A DNA stretch of 64,000 nucleotides from positions 3,757,001 to 3,821,000 of the forward strand of contig NZ_AP017367.1 in assembly GCF_001548395.1 (NCBI RefSeq), given 5' to 3'. Positions 8,486-16,957 of the stretch are shown piece after piece. Numbering within the stretch: the first letter of the stretch is position 1; the number at the start of each line of letters is the position of its first letter. The notes under the pieces were generated by a model. The model was not told where the DNA came from and ran no database searches. It saw only the letters and a list, made by a program, of their open reading frames with translations. The stretch comes from Leptolyngbya sp. O-77. GTDB lineage: Bacteria; Cyanobacteriota; Cyanobacteriia; Elainellales; Elainellaceae. The position numbers and the translations under genes are program-made.

Positions 8486-9046
8486 GTGATAGCGGTTTAT
8501 CCTGGTAGTTTTGACCCCATTACCCTGGGGCATCTCGATATCATCGAGCGCGGCAGTCGGCTATTTGGTCGGCTGATTGTCGTCGTTATGCGGAATCCAA
8601 GCAAAACGCCGCTGTTTCCGGTTCATCAGCGGGTGGCGCAGATTCAGCAGGCCACTCAGCATTTGCCGAATGTCGAAGTTGACACATTTGATGGATTGAC
8701 CGTGACCTATGCCAGAATGCAGGGAGCAAAGGTTTTGCTGCGGGGGCTGCGTGTTCTCTCCGATTTTGAGAAAGAGCTGCAAATGGCCCACACCAACAAA
8801 ACCCTGGCTGAGGATATCGAAACTTTCTTTCTAGCGACTTCGAGCGAGTATAGTTTTTTGAGCAGCAGCCTAGTCAAAGAAATCGCCAAGTTTGGCGGCC
8901 CCGTTGATCATCTCGTCCCTTCCGCCGTCGCGTTAGATATCTGCCAATGCTACGCCAAGACTCCCCCAACCGCATCGCCCCAGACCGCAATGGAACCAGC
9001 GCCAACGCCGGCCTCAACGGAGAGGCGAGCCGAGTCGGTGGAGTAG
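8486..9046 (+). CDS. coaD: Phosphopantetheine adenylyltransferase
   Basis: Penultimate enzyme of coenzyme A synthesis: transfers AMP from ATP to 4'-phosphopantetheine, giving dephospho-CoA, in the cytoplasm. The nucleotidyltransferase signature PGSFDPITLGHLDII (residues 6-20, with the TxGH motif) and the second nucleotide-binding block YSFLSSSLVKEIA are both present. GTG at 8486 is the start; it places the signature at the family position. The core ends near residue 158; the remaining ~28 residues (Pro/Ala/Thr-rich) are extra compared with usual CoaD of about 160 residues and overlap the start of the next gene in another frame. Confidence 0.95.
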   Translation: MIAVYPGSFDPITLGHLDIIERGSRLFGRLIVVVMRNPSKTPLFPVHQRVAQIQQATQHLPNVEVDTFDGLTVTYARMQGAKVLLRGLRVLSDFEKELQMAHTNKTLAEDIETFFLATSSEYSFLSSSLVKEIAKFGGPVDHLVPSAVALDICQCYAKTPPTASPQTAMEPAPTPASTERRAESVE

Positions 9047-9630
9047 ACATCCAGCGCGAACTGGCCAAGCTGGAAGAGATGATCCTGGAAGGGTCACGGC
9101 TGCCGATTATCAATCGGACGCTGATCAACGAGGATCAAGTGCTGGATCAGCTGGAGCTGGTGCAGATGAACCTGCATCCGGCGTTTGAAGAGGCGAAGAA
9201 GCTGCTTCAGCACAAGGAAGAGATTTTGCTGGAGGCGGAGCAATACGCCCAGGAAATCATTGAAACGGCAGAGCGACGGGCAGCGCAAATCCTCGACGAG
9301 ATGGGGCTAGTGCGGCAGGCGGAGCTAGAGATGAAGCAGATTCGCCAGCGCGTGCAGCAAGAGTGTGAAGTGGCCCATGAGCAGGCGATGGTGGAAATTG
9401 AGCGGATGCGGCGGCAGACTCAGCAGGAAATTGAAGAGATGCGGCGGCGGGCGATCGCCGAGTGTGAGGAAATCCAGGCTGGCGCAGATGACTACGCCGA
9501 TCGCATTCTGCAAGACCTAGAGCAGCAGTTTTCCGACATGCTGCGTGTTGTTCGCAACGGCCGGGGCCAGCTCCAGCCCGCAGCTCCGGCGCGAAATCTG
9601 TCGCGGGGGGGCGATCGCCCTAAGAAATAG
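8947..9630 (+). CDS. Coiled-coil protein downstream of coaD
   Basis: A 227-residue protein dominated by a long Glu/Gln/Arg-rich coiled coil from about residue 75 to 200, including EILLEAEQYAQEIIETAER and ILDEMGLVRQAELEMKQIR. It resembles DivIVA-like or ATP-synthase-b-like stalk proteins and I recall it as a conserved cyanobacterial hypothetical; a precise role is unknown. The family-like N-terminus (MLRQDSPN, then VDIQRELAKLEEMIL) supports ATG 8947, which makes a 100-bp overlap with coaD in a different frame. Tight overlap suggests translational coupling. Confidence 0.7.
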   Translation: MLRQDSPNRIAPDRNGTSANAGLNGEASRVGGVDIQRELAKLEEMILEGSRLPIINRTLINEDQVLDQLELVQMNLHPAFEEAKKLLQHKEEILLEAEQYAQEIIETAERRAAQILDEMGLVRQAELEMKQIRQRVQQECEVAHEQAMVEIERMRRQTQQEIEEMRRRAIAECEEIQAGADDYADRILQDLEQQFSDMLRVVRNGRGQLQPAAPARNLSRGGDRPKK

Positions 9631-9681
9631 AGTCAGAAATAAAAATAGAGTCAGAAATCAAGTCTTGGGGCTGAGTCTTAG

Positions 9682-9705
9682 GGCTAGCGACTGAAGTCTA
9701 GCCCT
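9682..9705. terminator. Hairpin between convergent genes
   Basis: GGGCTAG and CTAGCCC-like arms (9682-9688 and 9699-9705) form a short stem overlapping the stop codon of the minus-strand gene. There is no clear T run, so it may be a weak bidirectional terminator. Confidence 0.3.
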
Positions 9706-12118
9706 GATCTCTGCCGCTCTGCTTTCTGGGTTCAACCAGCGCCCCTTGCAGCGGCTCGGTCAGCTTCTGGTAGGTGGTGGCCAGCAGCATATCCAGGTAG
9801 GCGCGGAGGCGGTGCCACTGTCGGAGGTTAGGGCGATAGGTCTGGTTGTCTTGCTTGAAAAACAGCGGTGCTTCTAGCAGTTGGGCCGCATTAGACTGGC
9901 TGGCGGTGGTAGGCATGAGCAGCGCTGTGTCCAGCATCGGCACCAGGCCGGGCGGCAGATGCCCCTCTAGCAGCGCAAGAACATGCTGGCGACAGGCAGC
10001 GGTATCAATGCCGCGCCGTTCTAGCGTGTGCAGCACACTGTCGAGGGTAACAGGGTGTTCAGGGAAGGTTCGCAGCAACTCCATCAGCAGATAATAGTCG
10101 CTGGTTTGGTGGCGCGGCCGGTTTAGCACCTGCGGATGCAGCGGCAGCACCGCTAGACCGTAGGCGACGCGGCTACAGGCGGTAGAGGCATGACCCGCTG
10201 ACAGGTAAGTGTCCTGGATGATGGTGGCGTTGGGCAGCTTTTGATGCAGCCAGCGGGCGATCGCCACTAGCGAGGCGCTGCCCCCAGAGCAGATCACCTG
10301 GCGAATTTCCAGCCGCGACAGGCCGGTTTGCCGCAGCAGTGTGTTTAGCTCCCGATTCAGCCGCTCTATGTAGGGCAGCAACACCCGACTGCTGAGGTCG
10401 TGGCGCGTCAGGCTGAGGGTCTGGTTGCCCAGCGTGAGGCTGACTTGCTCCTGCTGCTGGAGCGCAATCTTGACTTGCTCGGCAATATGCAACAGCCAAA
10501 GTCCCAGATCGGAACTCCGTAGCCGTTGCAGCATTCGGTGGCGATGAGCTGGGTCAGGCGCGCCTACTGCGGGCAGGGTCAAGTCGTCCCATCCTACGGC
10601 GAGCCAGGGGTCGGCTGCCGCTTCGGGAGAAACGGGAGGTTCGTGCCAGTCTGCTCCGCTAGTTTTGGGGGACAAAACGTTTGACGATGTTGGGCGATCG
10701 CCCCCATTCTTGGGAGTTTCGACAATAGGGCGCTGCGGGCCGTGGGTCTGGCGCACCCAGGCAGGATACACCAGTTGGCTCAGAATGTCCTGGTCGAGGG
10801 CGGTGCCCGCGTAGGGCAGCGTGCGAGTTACGAAGTCGCAGGGGCTGAGGTGCTGCAACTGGCTGGGTAAGTTCACCAGTGCTAACTCCGTCAGCGTTGC
10901 GCCTGCGCTCAGCACCAGGGTTCCGCCCTGCCAGTTGCTGCTGTAGAGGTCGGCGGGCTGGGCCGGGGCAGGCGAGAGCCGCAGCGGACGCGCATCGGGG
11001 CTGGGCAAGCCAGACAGCAGCGTGGCGATCGCCTCTTCCAGCAGAAAAATCTGCTCAGGCCGGCGAACCAAACGAGCCGACAAAATCGCCTCCCGCAGGT
11101 TGAAGCTATAGGTATCTGACCAGTTGGCGGGATAGCTGACAATCACGCCCGTCAACTGCCGTAGCGCAAGCTGAAACTGGTCTTCTTCCAGATCCACTGC
11201 GCCGCAGGTGAGCAATGGGGTTGTCGTAGCAACGTCTTCGGAAGCATAGCCGCCCGTTGAGAGTGCAAGGCTCACCAACAGCGTCCGCAGCGCTTGCTGA
11301 AACAGGCTCAGCGGCAGGGCCTGGGCATCACTCCAGCGGGCGACGGGTTCCCATTGCAGCGTCTCGGTGGAATAGTAAGGCACGCCGACTTGCAGGTAGG
11401 GCTTGAGGTGGCTGAGAGTGAGCCGATGGGGCTGTTGGGTGCGCGGCTGGCCGAGGCTGATAGAGAGGGGGGCGATCGCAATGGGAGCTGTATTTTGATC
11501 GCTCTCATCTGCCGCGCTGAGTTGCACCTGCACGGGCAGCCGAAACGTCTTGCGGGCGGGCAGGCGATTGCGCTCCGACGCAGGTGGCAATTCCAGCCAG
11601 TAAACCGGGTACAGCGCTCCCGCTGGATATCTCAGCAGCACTGCCGAAATGCCCGTTGTTCCAATGTCCAACCCCAGATACCACTGGACATTCTCAGCTT
11701 GCTTTGCCGATGCTTCAGCGGGTTTGCCTGCCTGGGGCGAACCAGATCCAGACACCTCCGATAGGGCAGACAGCAGCCGCGACAGCGCCTCCGGAGCAAT
11801 CCCCAGAGTTTGCATCAAATCCTGTAGCTCTAGATCTGGCTCATAGTCTTCTGGATCAAAGCTTTCGAGCCAGGGTTGCGATGGGTCAGTTGCAGACAGC
11901 GGCAACTCGGCCGCAGGAGCAGCGGCAAAATCTGGGTTTGGGCCCGAATTGCCTTCAGCGGCGAGCGACGGCTCCCAAGCTGGCTCAATGCTATTGGGGA
12001 CGGCGGGTGTTGGGCTGGAGCCGTCCGAAGCCTTTGGGTTCGCGGGGGTTGGGCGGATTAGAGGATTTTTTTTTTGCCTCGCTGGAGGAATCAGGCAAAT
12101 CCGCAGGCTGCGCCTCAT
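9698..12118 (-). CDS. Actin/Hsp70-fold ATPase-like protein
   Basis: An 806-residue protein. After a low-complexity N-terminal ~150 residues, the phosphate-1 motif of the actin/Hsp70/sugar kinase fold appears as WYLGLDIGTTGISAVLL, and a second nucleotide-binding block as VICSGGSASLVAIARWLHQ in the C-terminal third. Together they indicate an ATP-binding Hsp70-like domain of about 500 residues. The C-terminal ~150 residues are helical. It is not DnaK: substrate domain motifs are missing. The open frame starts inside the 3' end of the upstream acidic-protein gene (128 bp overlap); the first ~100 residues are poor, so the true start may lie nearer MQTLGIAPEALS. Likely cotranscribed with the acidic protein, with which it may act. 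No established function. Confidence 0.65.
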   Translation of the reverse strand: MRRSLRICLIPPARQKKNPLIRPTPANPKASDGSSPTPAVPNSIEPAWEPSLAAEGNSGPNPDFAAAPAAELPLSATDPSQPWLESFDPEDYEPDLELQDLMQTLGIAPEALSRLLSALSEVSGSGSPQAGKPAEASAKQAENVQWYLGLDIGTTGISAVLLRYPAGALYPVYWLELPPASERNRLPARKTFRLPVQVQLSAADESDQNTAPIAIAPLSISLGQPRTQQPHRLTLSHLKPYLQVGVPYYSTETLQWEPVARWSDAQALPLSLFQQALRTLLVSLALSTGGYASEDVATTTPLLTCGAVDLEEDQFQLALRQLTGVIVSYPANWSDTYSFNLREAILSARLVRRPEQIFLLEEAIATLLSGLPSPDARPLRLSPAPAQPADLYSSNWQGGTLVLSAGATLTELALVNLPSQLQHLSPCDFVTRTLPYAGTALDQDILSQLVYPAWVRQTHGPQRPIVETPKNGGDRPTSSNVLSPKTSGADWHEPPVSPEAAADPWLAVGWDDLTLPAVGAPDPAHRHRMLQRLRSSDLGLWLLHIAEQVKIALQQQEQVSLTLGNQTLSLTRHDLSSRVLLPYIERLNRELNTLLRQTGLSRLEIRQVICSGGSASLVAIARWLHQKLPNATIIQDTYLSAGHASTACSRVAYGLAVLPLHPQVLNRPRHQTSDYYLLMELLRTFPEHPVTLDSVLHTLERRGIDTAACRQHVLALLEGHLPPGLVPMLDTALLMPTTASQSNAAQLLEAPLFFKQDNQTYRPNLRQWHRLRAYLDMLLATTYQKLTEPLQGALVEPRKQSGRDQG

Positions 12119-15100
12119 CCACCGGATTCACTGGATTCCCCAAGTCAGCCGCAGGAGTGGGTTCTGCATCATCCAACAAACTGGTCAAATCGGCTGCGGT
12201 TAGATTGGTGCTGGGCGACCCCGGCGGCGGTACGGGAGTTACCTCACCCACCGACGGCAAATCCTCAAACAGGCTCTCTAAGCCGCTCAGCGTAAACGCT
12301 GCCTCACCTGGCGGCGGCGCAGGCACCGATAGCGATAGATTTTCCAGGATGCTATCCGGGAGGGAGTCGCTGGGTGGGGGGACGCTGGGTTGGCGCAGAC
12401 TGGGCTGCGGGGCAGGCGGCACTTCTGCAAACAGATCTTCAAGGCTGTTGGGAATTGCCGGAGGGGGAGCGAGGTCAGGGGGGAGCGCAGGAACGCCCTG
12501 GGACGGCGCAGGCGAGGCAGGCACAGCAAAATCCGCCGAAAAATCGTCGAGGCTGGTAGACGCTAGCCCGACATCCTCAGCAGGCATGTCTGAGGGCATG
12601 TCCGAGGGCGTGGGTGCAGGCGCGGCTGAGGGCGCTTCTGCGAGAGGTACGGCGGGAGATACGGCGGCACTGCCTGGGCCAAAACCTTCTAGGCCAGAGA
12701 CTTCTAGACCAGAGAATAGATCCTCGGCAAGCAGATCGCCGGAAAAATCACTGGAGAAATCGCCAGAGAAGTCATCCGAAAAATCGTCAGCGAACGAGTC
12801 CTCTAATGACTCCTCCACTGACTCCTCCACCAGGGACGACTGATCCGCTGGGTGGAGGGGTGTTTGCACATTGGCGATCGCCCCCATCCCGTCCGACGGT
12901 ATAGGCTCCGTTTGCATCACCGCCTGAAAGTCGCTCAGGCTCAGGTCTTCTCGGTCGGGCGGCAGTTCGGTTTCATCCAGCGCGTTGACCCAATCCGCCA
13001 GCGATTCTGGTGTGGTCAGAGGAGCGATCGCTTTTTCGGGCAAGGGAGTGGAGAGTCCCGGCGGCCTGTCCAGCAGCAGCGTCATCTCGTCGTCCGACCC
13101 ATCTTCGACAGGAAACAGGCTGGAGATAAACAGATCCTCTTCCGTCGGGGCATTCTGAGCGAAAGAACCGCCCTGCCAGTAGGATTGGCCCTCGTTGGTC
13201 AGTTCGGCAGCCGAACCCGCAGCGGGGAACGGATCGGGCGATTCGCGCAACGATTCCTGCGGGAATTGCCCCCAATCTGCCAGCGAATCTGTAAAGCTAC
13301 TGCTCGTTTCAGAGTCCGTTTCAGAGTTCGTTTCAGATACGCCTGTGGCGGGCGCTGCTGCGGACGAACTGAGGGCAGCCAAGTCGGTGCTAAAGGCATC
13401 CGCCGCCAGCCCCTCCAGATCTGATAAATCAGCCGCCAACTGCTCCAGCGTGGTCTGGGTCACCTGTACATCGGGACGGGGACTGGACAGCACATCGTCG
13501 CCACCCAACAGGTCTTCGCCCGGATTTGCAGGCTCGTAGCGATCTTCGGCATCGGTCGCCAGTCCATTTGCTGGCAGCCCCACCGCCGACTCTTCTGCGG
13601 ATTCTGCCGCCATCAGTTGCAGCAGGTCGTTGAGGGAGCGGATCACCTCCGGCTTGTTGGGCTGGGGCGAAAACAGTCCACCGTCCGGCTCCTCGGCGGG
13701 AGGCGGCTCCGGAGATTCCCCAAACAGCAGATGCTCGACTGCTTCGGGCGATCGCTCTGTGGAATAAGGCGCTGTGGAATGAGGCGGCTGAAAGGCGGAG
13801 GACTCGGTTTGCGCCGTCGGCTCGGCTGGCTCTGCTAGTTCTCCAGCACGGGCTTCCCCAGCAGGGACATTCATGAACTCGCTCAACAAGTCCACCAGTT
13901 CATCAACGCTGGGGCTGGCGATCGCCGCATCGGTCGCATCGGCTGCATCGCTGGCTGGGTCTGCCTGTCCGCCAAACAGAGCCTGATCCAGGCTGTCCAG
14001 GCTGCCCAACTCAGCATCAAGGGGGGGCGTATCGCTCAGATCTGTCGAACCAGACAGATCAGACTCATCAGACTCATTCACCGAACCGGGTTCTGCGACG
14101 TCCGTCAGATCGGGGGCGGGCTGAACGAGCGATCGCTGATCCGCATCCGACAGGTGTTGATCGACTGGCTCATCATCTGCCGTGTCTGCCGCCTCTCTGG
14201 TGGCCCCAGCCGCGTCTATGCCAAACAGGCTCTCGTAAAACGCATCCAGTTCGTCATAGGGGTCTGTACCGCTAACGGAGTCAGCATCCAGCCCAGATCC
14301 CGTCGTCAGGTCGGCGCTATTAGGCCCGTCGGTGGAGCCTGCCTGCTCTAGCTCGGCATCCAGTTGGGTACTAATTTGCCCTAGTAGATCTAGCGCCGAG
14401 TCCAGATCTTCAATTGACAAGCCTAGGCTGGCGGGGGCTTCTTTAGCTTCTTCTGTCGCTTCAGCCTCTTCGGCATCCTCTTCAGCCTCTTCGGCATCGA
14501 CCTGCAAGACCGTGCGCGGATCGCCCAGTGGCTCATCCGCCGAGAAATCCGTCATCGCCGACTCGTCAATCTGGAACATCGTCAGGTCTTCGTCGCCATC
14601 ATCTAGCGATGCAAACTCCGCGTCGTCCTCCAGTTCTGGCAGTTCCGGCACCGATGCCAGTTCCAGCCGCTCTAGCTCCTGAGTCAGCAGTTCCAAGGCT
14701 TCCAGGTCATCAATTTCGTCCAGCAGTCCCGGATAGGCAGTGGAACCCATCGGGCGGGTATCGGCGGACATTGGGTCTGACCCGCTTTCGGGGGCCACAC
14801 GATCAGCCGCACCAGATTCCGGGCTGGGTTCCGGAACCTGGAATACCGTCAGTTCCTCATCCAAATCGGATTCCGGCACCTGGAATACGGTCAAGTCTTC
14901 ATCCGAAACAGGTTCCGGCACCTGAAATACCGTCAGTTCGTCTTCCAGTTCGCTGAGGAGTTGGTCGATTGGGTCGAGGCTGTCGGACTGCGGGCGGGCA
15001 GAGGAAGCGGTGGTTTCCAGCGAGGCGGGTGGCCACTGTTCCGTCGCTGGCTCTGTCGTTGGCTCTGGGACGGGCGGGCGGGCGGACGACTGGGGCAGGC

Positions 15101-16049
15101 TAGTAGCGGGCTGCCATTCGGCATCTTGAATCGATGCCTGGAGATAGTGGGAGGCTTCTCGGCTAAGCTGTTCGGCTAGGCGATTCACCATTGCCGCAAA
15201 GATGGACTCGCCCTGCTGCCCCAGGGTATTCATCTTGTCTAGCCCCAGGCTGAGCGATTCCTGATAGGTTTCGATGTTGCTCTGGAGCGACTCGAAGATG
15301 ACGCGCAGGCTGTTGTCTAGCTTCAGCAGCAGTTGGTCAGACTGAGCCTGGATGCGCTGAATTTGCTGGAGGCGCTCGGCAGGCGTGAGGGCGGGCACCT
15401 CAGTTGCAGATAGGGGCACAGCCGGGTCGGCTGTTTCTGATGCAGTAGAGGGGCGATGTGGCTCTGCAACGCTGGCACCAGCACCCGCAGCCTGGGCCTC
15501 GATCTCCGTCAGCATTTGGGCGACCTGCCCTGACAAATCTGCCTGCAACCGGCCCATCAGCGTTTGCAAAAACTCGGAGATGAGGCGCTGCTGGTCGGCG
15601 GCGGGCAGCGTGACCGCAGGCGGCGGTGTGGCATCCGTCAGCACGGCCTGCTGGCGCTGAGCCTCAAGCTCGTGGATTTCTTGCAGGAGGCGATCGCGCT
15701 GACGATACAGCACTTCCAGATCCTTCCGCAGCGGCTGCATTACCGTCGTCCGCAAGTAGGTCATCTCTTGCAGCATGGCTTGTAGCACCTGCTGGGCTGA
15801 CTCCGCTGGCGAGACTGGAGACAGAGACACCCCATAGCCCTGATTCACGGGGTCGTGAGCAAGGGCGCTGCTCACCGCCGTAGCCCCCTGCTGCTGCATC
15901 TGCGCCAGATACCGCCGGGTTTCCTCCAAGATACGACGCTGCTGGTCTGCCTCGCCGCTCATCACCCAGGGCAAGCGGGGGCTGGATTTGCCCAGCACCT
16001 CGTCAATCGCCCGAATTAAGTCTTGAAGTTGCGCCGGTTGATACGTCAC
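11991..16049 (-). CDS. Large acidic repeat protein with N-terminal coiled coil
   Basis: A 1352-residue, strongly acidic protein. The first ~330 residues hold a conserved-looking segment (LQDLIRAIDEVLGKSSPRLPWV) and coiled-coil helices with Gln/Arg/Glu. From about residue 365 it becomes low-complexity Asp/Glu/Ser/Pro sequence. The motif LTVFQVPE occurs three times in succession at about 370-410 and a variant LTMFQIDES follows later. A second repeat patch (SDDFSGDFSSDFSGD) lies near residue 1090. No enzyme domain is visible. Its overlap with the downstream ATPase-fold gene suggests a shared complex. The repeat motifs could be short binding or phosphorylation sites; this is inference only. Confidence 0.65.
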   Translation of the reverse strand: MTYQPAQLQDLIRAIDEVLGKSSPRLPWVMSGEADQQRRILEETRRYLAQMQQQGATAVSSALAHDPVNQGYGVSLSPVSPAESAQQVLQAMLQEMTYLRTTVMQPLRKDLEVLYRQRDRLLQEIHELEAQRQQAVLTDATPPPAVTLPAADQQRLISEFLQTLMGRLQADLSGQVAQMLTEIEAQAAGAGASVAEPHRPSTASETADPAVPLSATEVPALTPAERLQQIQRIQAQSDQLLLKLDNSLRVIFESLQSNIETYQESLSLGLDKMNTLGQQGESIFAAMVNRLAEQLSREASHYLQASIQDAEWQPATSLPQSSARPPVPEPTTEPATEQWPPASLETTASSARPQSDSLDPIDQLLSELEDELTVFQVPEPVSDEDLTVFQVPESDLDEELTVFQVPEPSPESGAADRVAPESGSDPMSADTRPMGSTAYPGLLDEIDDLEALELLTQELERLELASVPELPELEDDAEFASLDDGDEDLTMFQIDESAMTDFSADEPLGDPRTVLQVDAEEAEEDAEEAEATEEAKEAPASLGLSIEDLDSALDLLGQISTQLDAELEQAGSTDGPNSADLTTGSGLDADSVSGTDPYDELDAFYESLFGIDAAGATREAADTADDEPVDQHLSDADQRSLVQPAPDLTDVAEPGSVNESDESDLSGSTDLSDTPPLDAELGSLDSLDQALFGGQADPASDAADATDAAIASPSVDELVDLLSEFMNVPAGEARAGELAEPAEPTAQTESSAFQPPHSTAPYSTERSPEAVEHLLFGESPEPPPAEEPDGGLFSPQPNKPEVIRSLNDLLQLMAAESAEESAVGLPANGLATDAEDRYEPANPGEDLLGGDDVLSSPRPDVQVTQTTLEQLAADLSDLEGLAADAFSTDLAALSSSAAAPATGVSETNSETDSETSSSFTDSLADWGQFPQESLRESPDPFPAAGSAAELTNEGQSYWQGGSFAQNAPTEEDLFISSLFPVEDGSDDEMTLLLDRPPGLSTPLPEKAIAPLTTPESLADWVNALDETELPPDREDLSLSDFQAVMQTEPIPSDGMGAIANVQTPLHPADQSSLVEESVEESLEDSFADDFSDDFSGDFSSDFSGDLLAEDLFSGLEVSGLEGFGPGSAAVSPAVPLAEAPSAAPAPTPSDMPSDMPAEDVGLASTSLDDFSADFAVPASPAPSQGVPALPPDLAPPPAIPNSLEDLFAEVPPAPQPSLRQPSVPPPSDSLPDSILENLSLSVPAPPPGEAAFTLSGLESLFEDLPSVGEVTPVPPPGSPSTNLTAADLTSLLDDAEPTPAADLGNPVNPVDEAQPADLPDSSSEAKKKSSNPPNPREPKGFGRLQPNTRRPQ

Positions 16050-16150
16050 GGTTGTCTTGAAGGAAACGAAGGGAGGGGCTTGGAGTTGCTGAAACTAGCA
16101 GGTTGGTTCCACTGGGAGCGCCTAAGTACGCACCTACTCTATGCACCTAC

Positions 16151-16194
16151 TCTACAAAGTACGCCTCTACAAAGTACGCCTCTACAAGTGCGCC
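16151..16194. repeat. 15-bp tandem repeat (TCTACAAAGTACGCC)
   Basis: Two perfect copies at 16151 and 16166, then a degenerate third (TCTACAAGTGCGCC). Flanked by related CACCTACTCTA copies upstream and AAGTACGCC copies downstream. Confidence 0.8.
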
Positions 16195-16706
16195 AAGAAG
16201 TACGCCAAGTACGCCTCATTTAGCTTAGGATTCCCCGAAAATGCCGCTATTCTTCCCATGTCGCAAGAAAAATCAACGTTTTGGGGTTGGATTTTGGCTT
16301 ACAAACCTGCCCATGCTTGCATTTCAGGGCTTGAGTGCGGGCGCTGATGCAGCGTTGTAGAGCGCGTCCAAATTCTAGTGCGGAATTGCGTAATTAGAAT
16401 CACGGTTTATGTGCGATCGCTCTTTTAGTCTAGATCGGTGTTCTTCGGAATAGACGGGCATTCTGCAAGATTTTTGGCAGCTTACTCTCTCTTGAGAGGG
16501 ACTAACTTTGCGTTTCACGTTAAGATAGCGCAGGGCTATGGTGTCTTTAGCACACTACACCGACCCACGCGATGTCTGCGGGGGGATTACCCTGCTTCAG
16601 CCGTGCCTGCGTAAAATCCTTGCCGATAGACAGATCGCGCCTCATCATTTGTTACTTTGTTTGTTGCTTTATATTGGGTGTGGTTAAGAGATTTCGCATT
16701 TTCTCG

Positions 16707-16764
16707 TTTTTGCGAACTTAAATTTTGCGAACTTAAATTTTGCGAACTTAAATTTTGCGAATAG
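16707..16764. repeat. 15-bp tandem repeat (AAATTTTGCGAACTT)
   Basis: Four copies; the two at 16720 and 16735 are identical and the outer two degenerate. AT-rich and intergenic. Confidence 0.85.
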
Positions 16765-16957
16765 TCAAGACGCAAAGGGCACGGAGGTCATAGCAAGCCG
16801 TAATTTTTTGTTTTGATATCGTTTTGTTGATTTTGATATTGGTTTCATTCTGTTTCTTGCTTTTGCATCGTCAGCTCAGTCAGCACGTTGTTTGAAACGT
16901 TTGAAACGGTCGGCCCAACGCAGAGCAATCCCAACGTAGAGCTAGCCAAAAGCCAAT

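Larger units (their letters stand above)
16050..16957. other. Intergenic region with two tandem arrays
   Basis: No gene recognised over about 900 bp between divergent genes. It holds two 15-bp repeat arrays (listed separately), one GCGATCGC near 16415, and AT-rich sequence. A 62-codon frame at 16587-16775 merely reads the second array as repeated SQNLS and is not counted as a gene. Confidence 0.5.

Noticed and set aside
11584..12843. Plus-strand 419-codon frame opposite the acidic protein
   Set aside because: Ser/Gly-rich antisense of the acidic repeats; no ribosome site or family likeness.
16587..16775. 62-codon minus-strand gene with SQNLS repeats
   Set aside because: The peptide is only the translation of the 15-bp repeat array.
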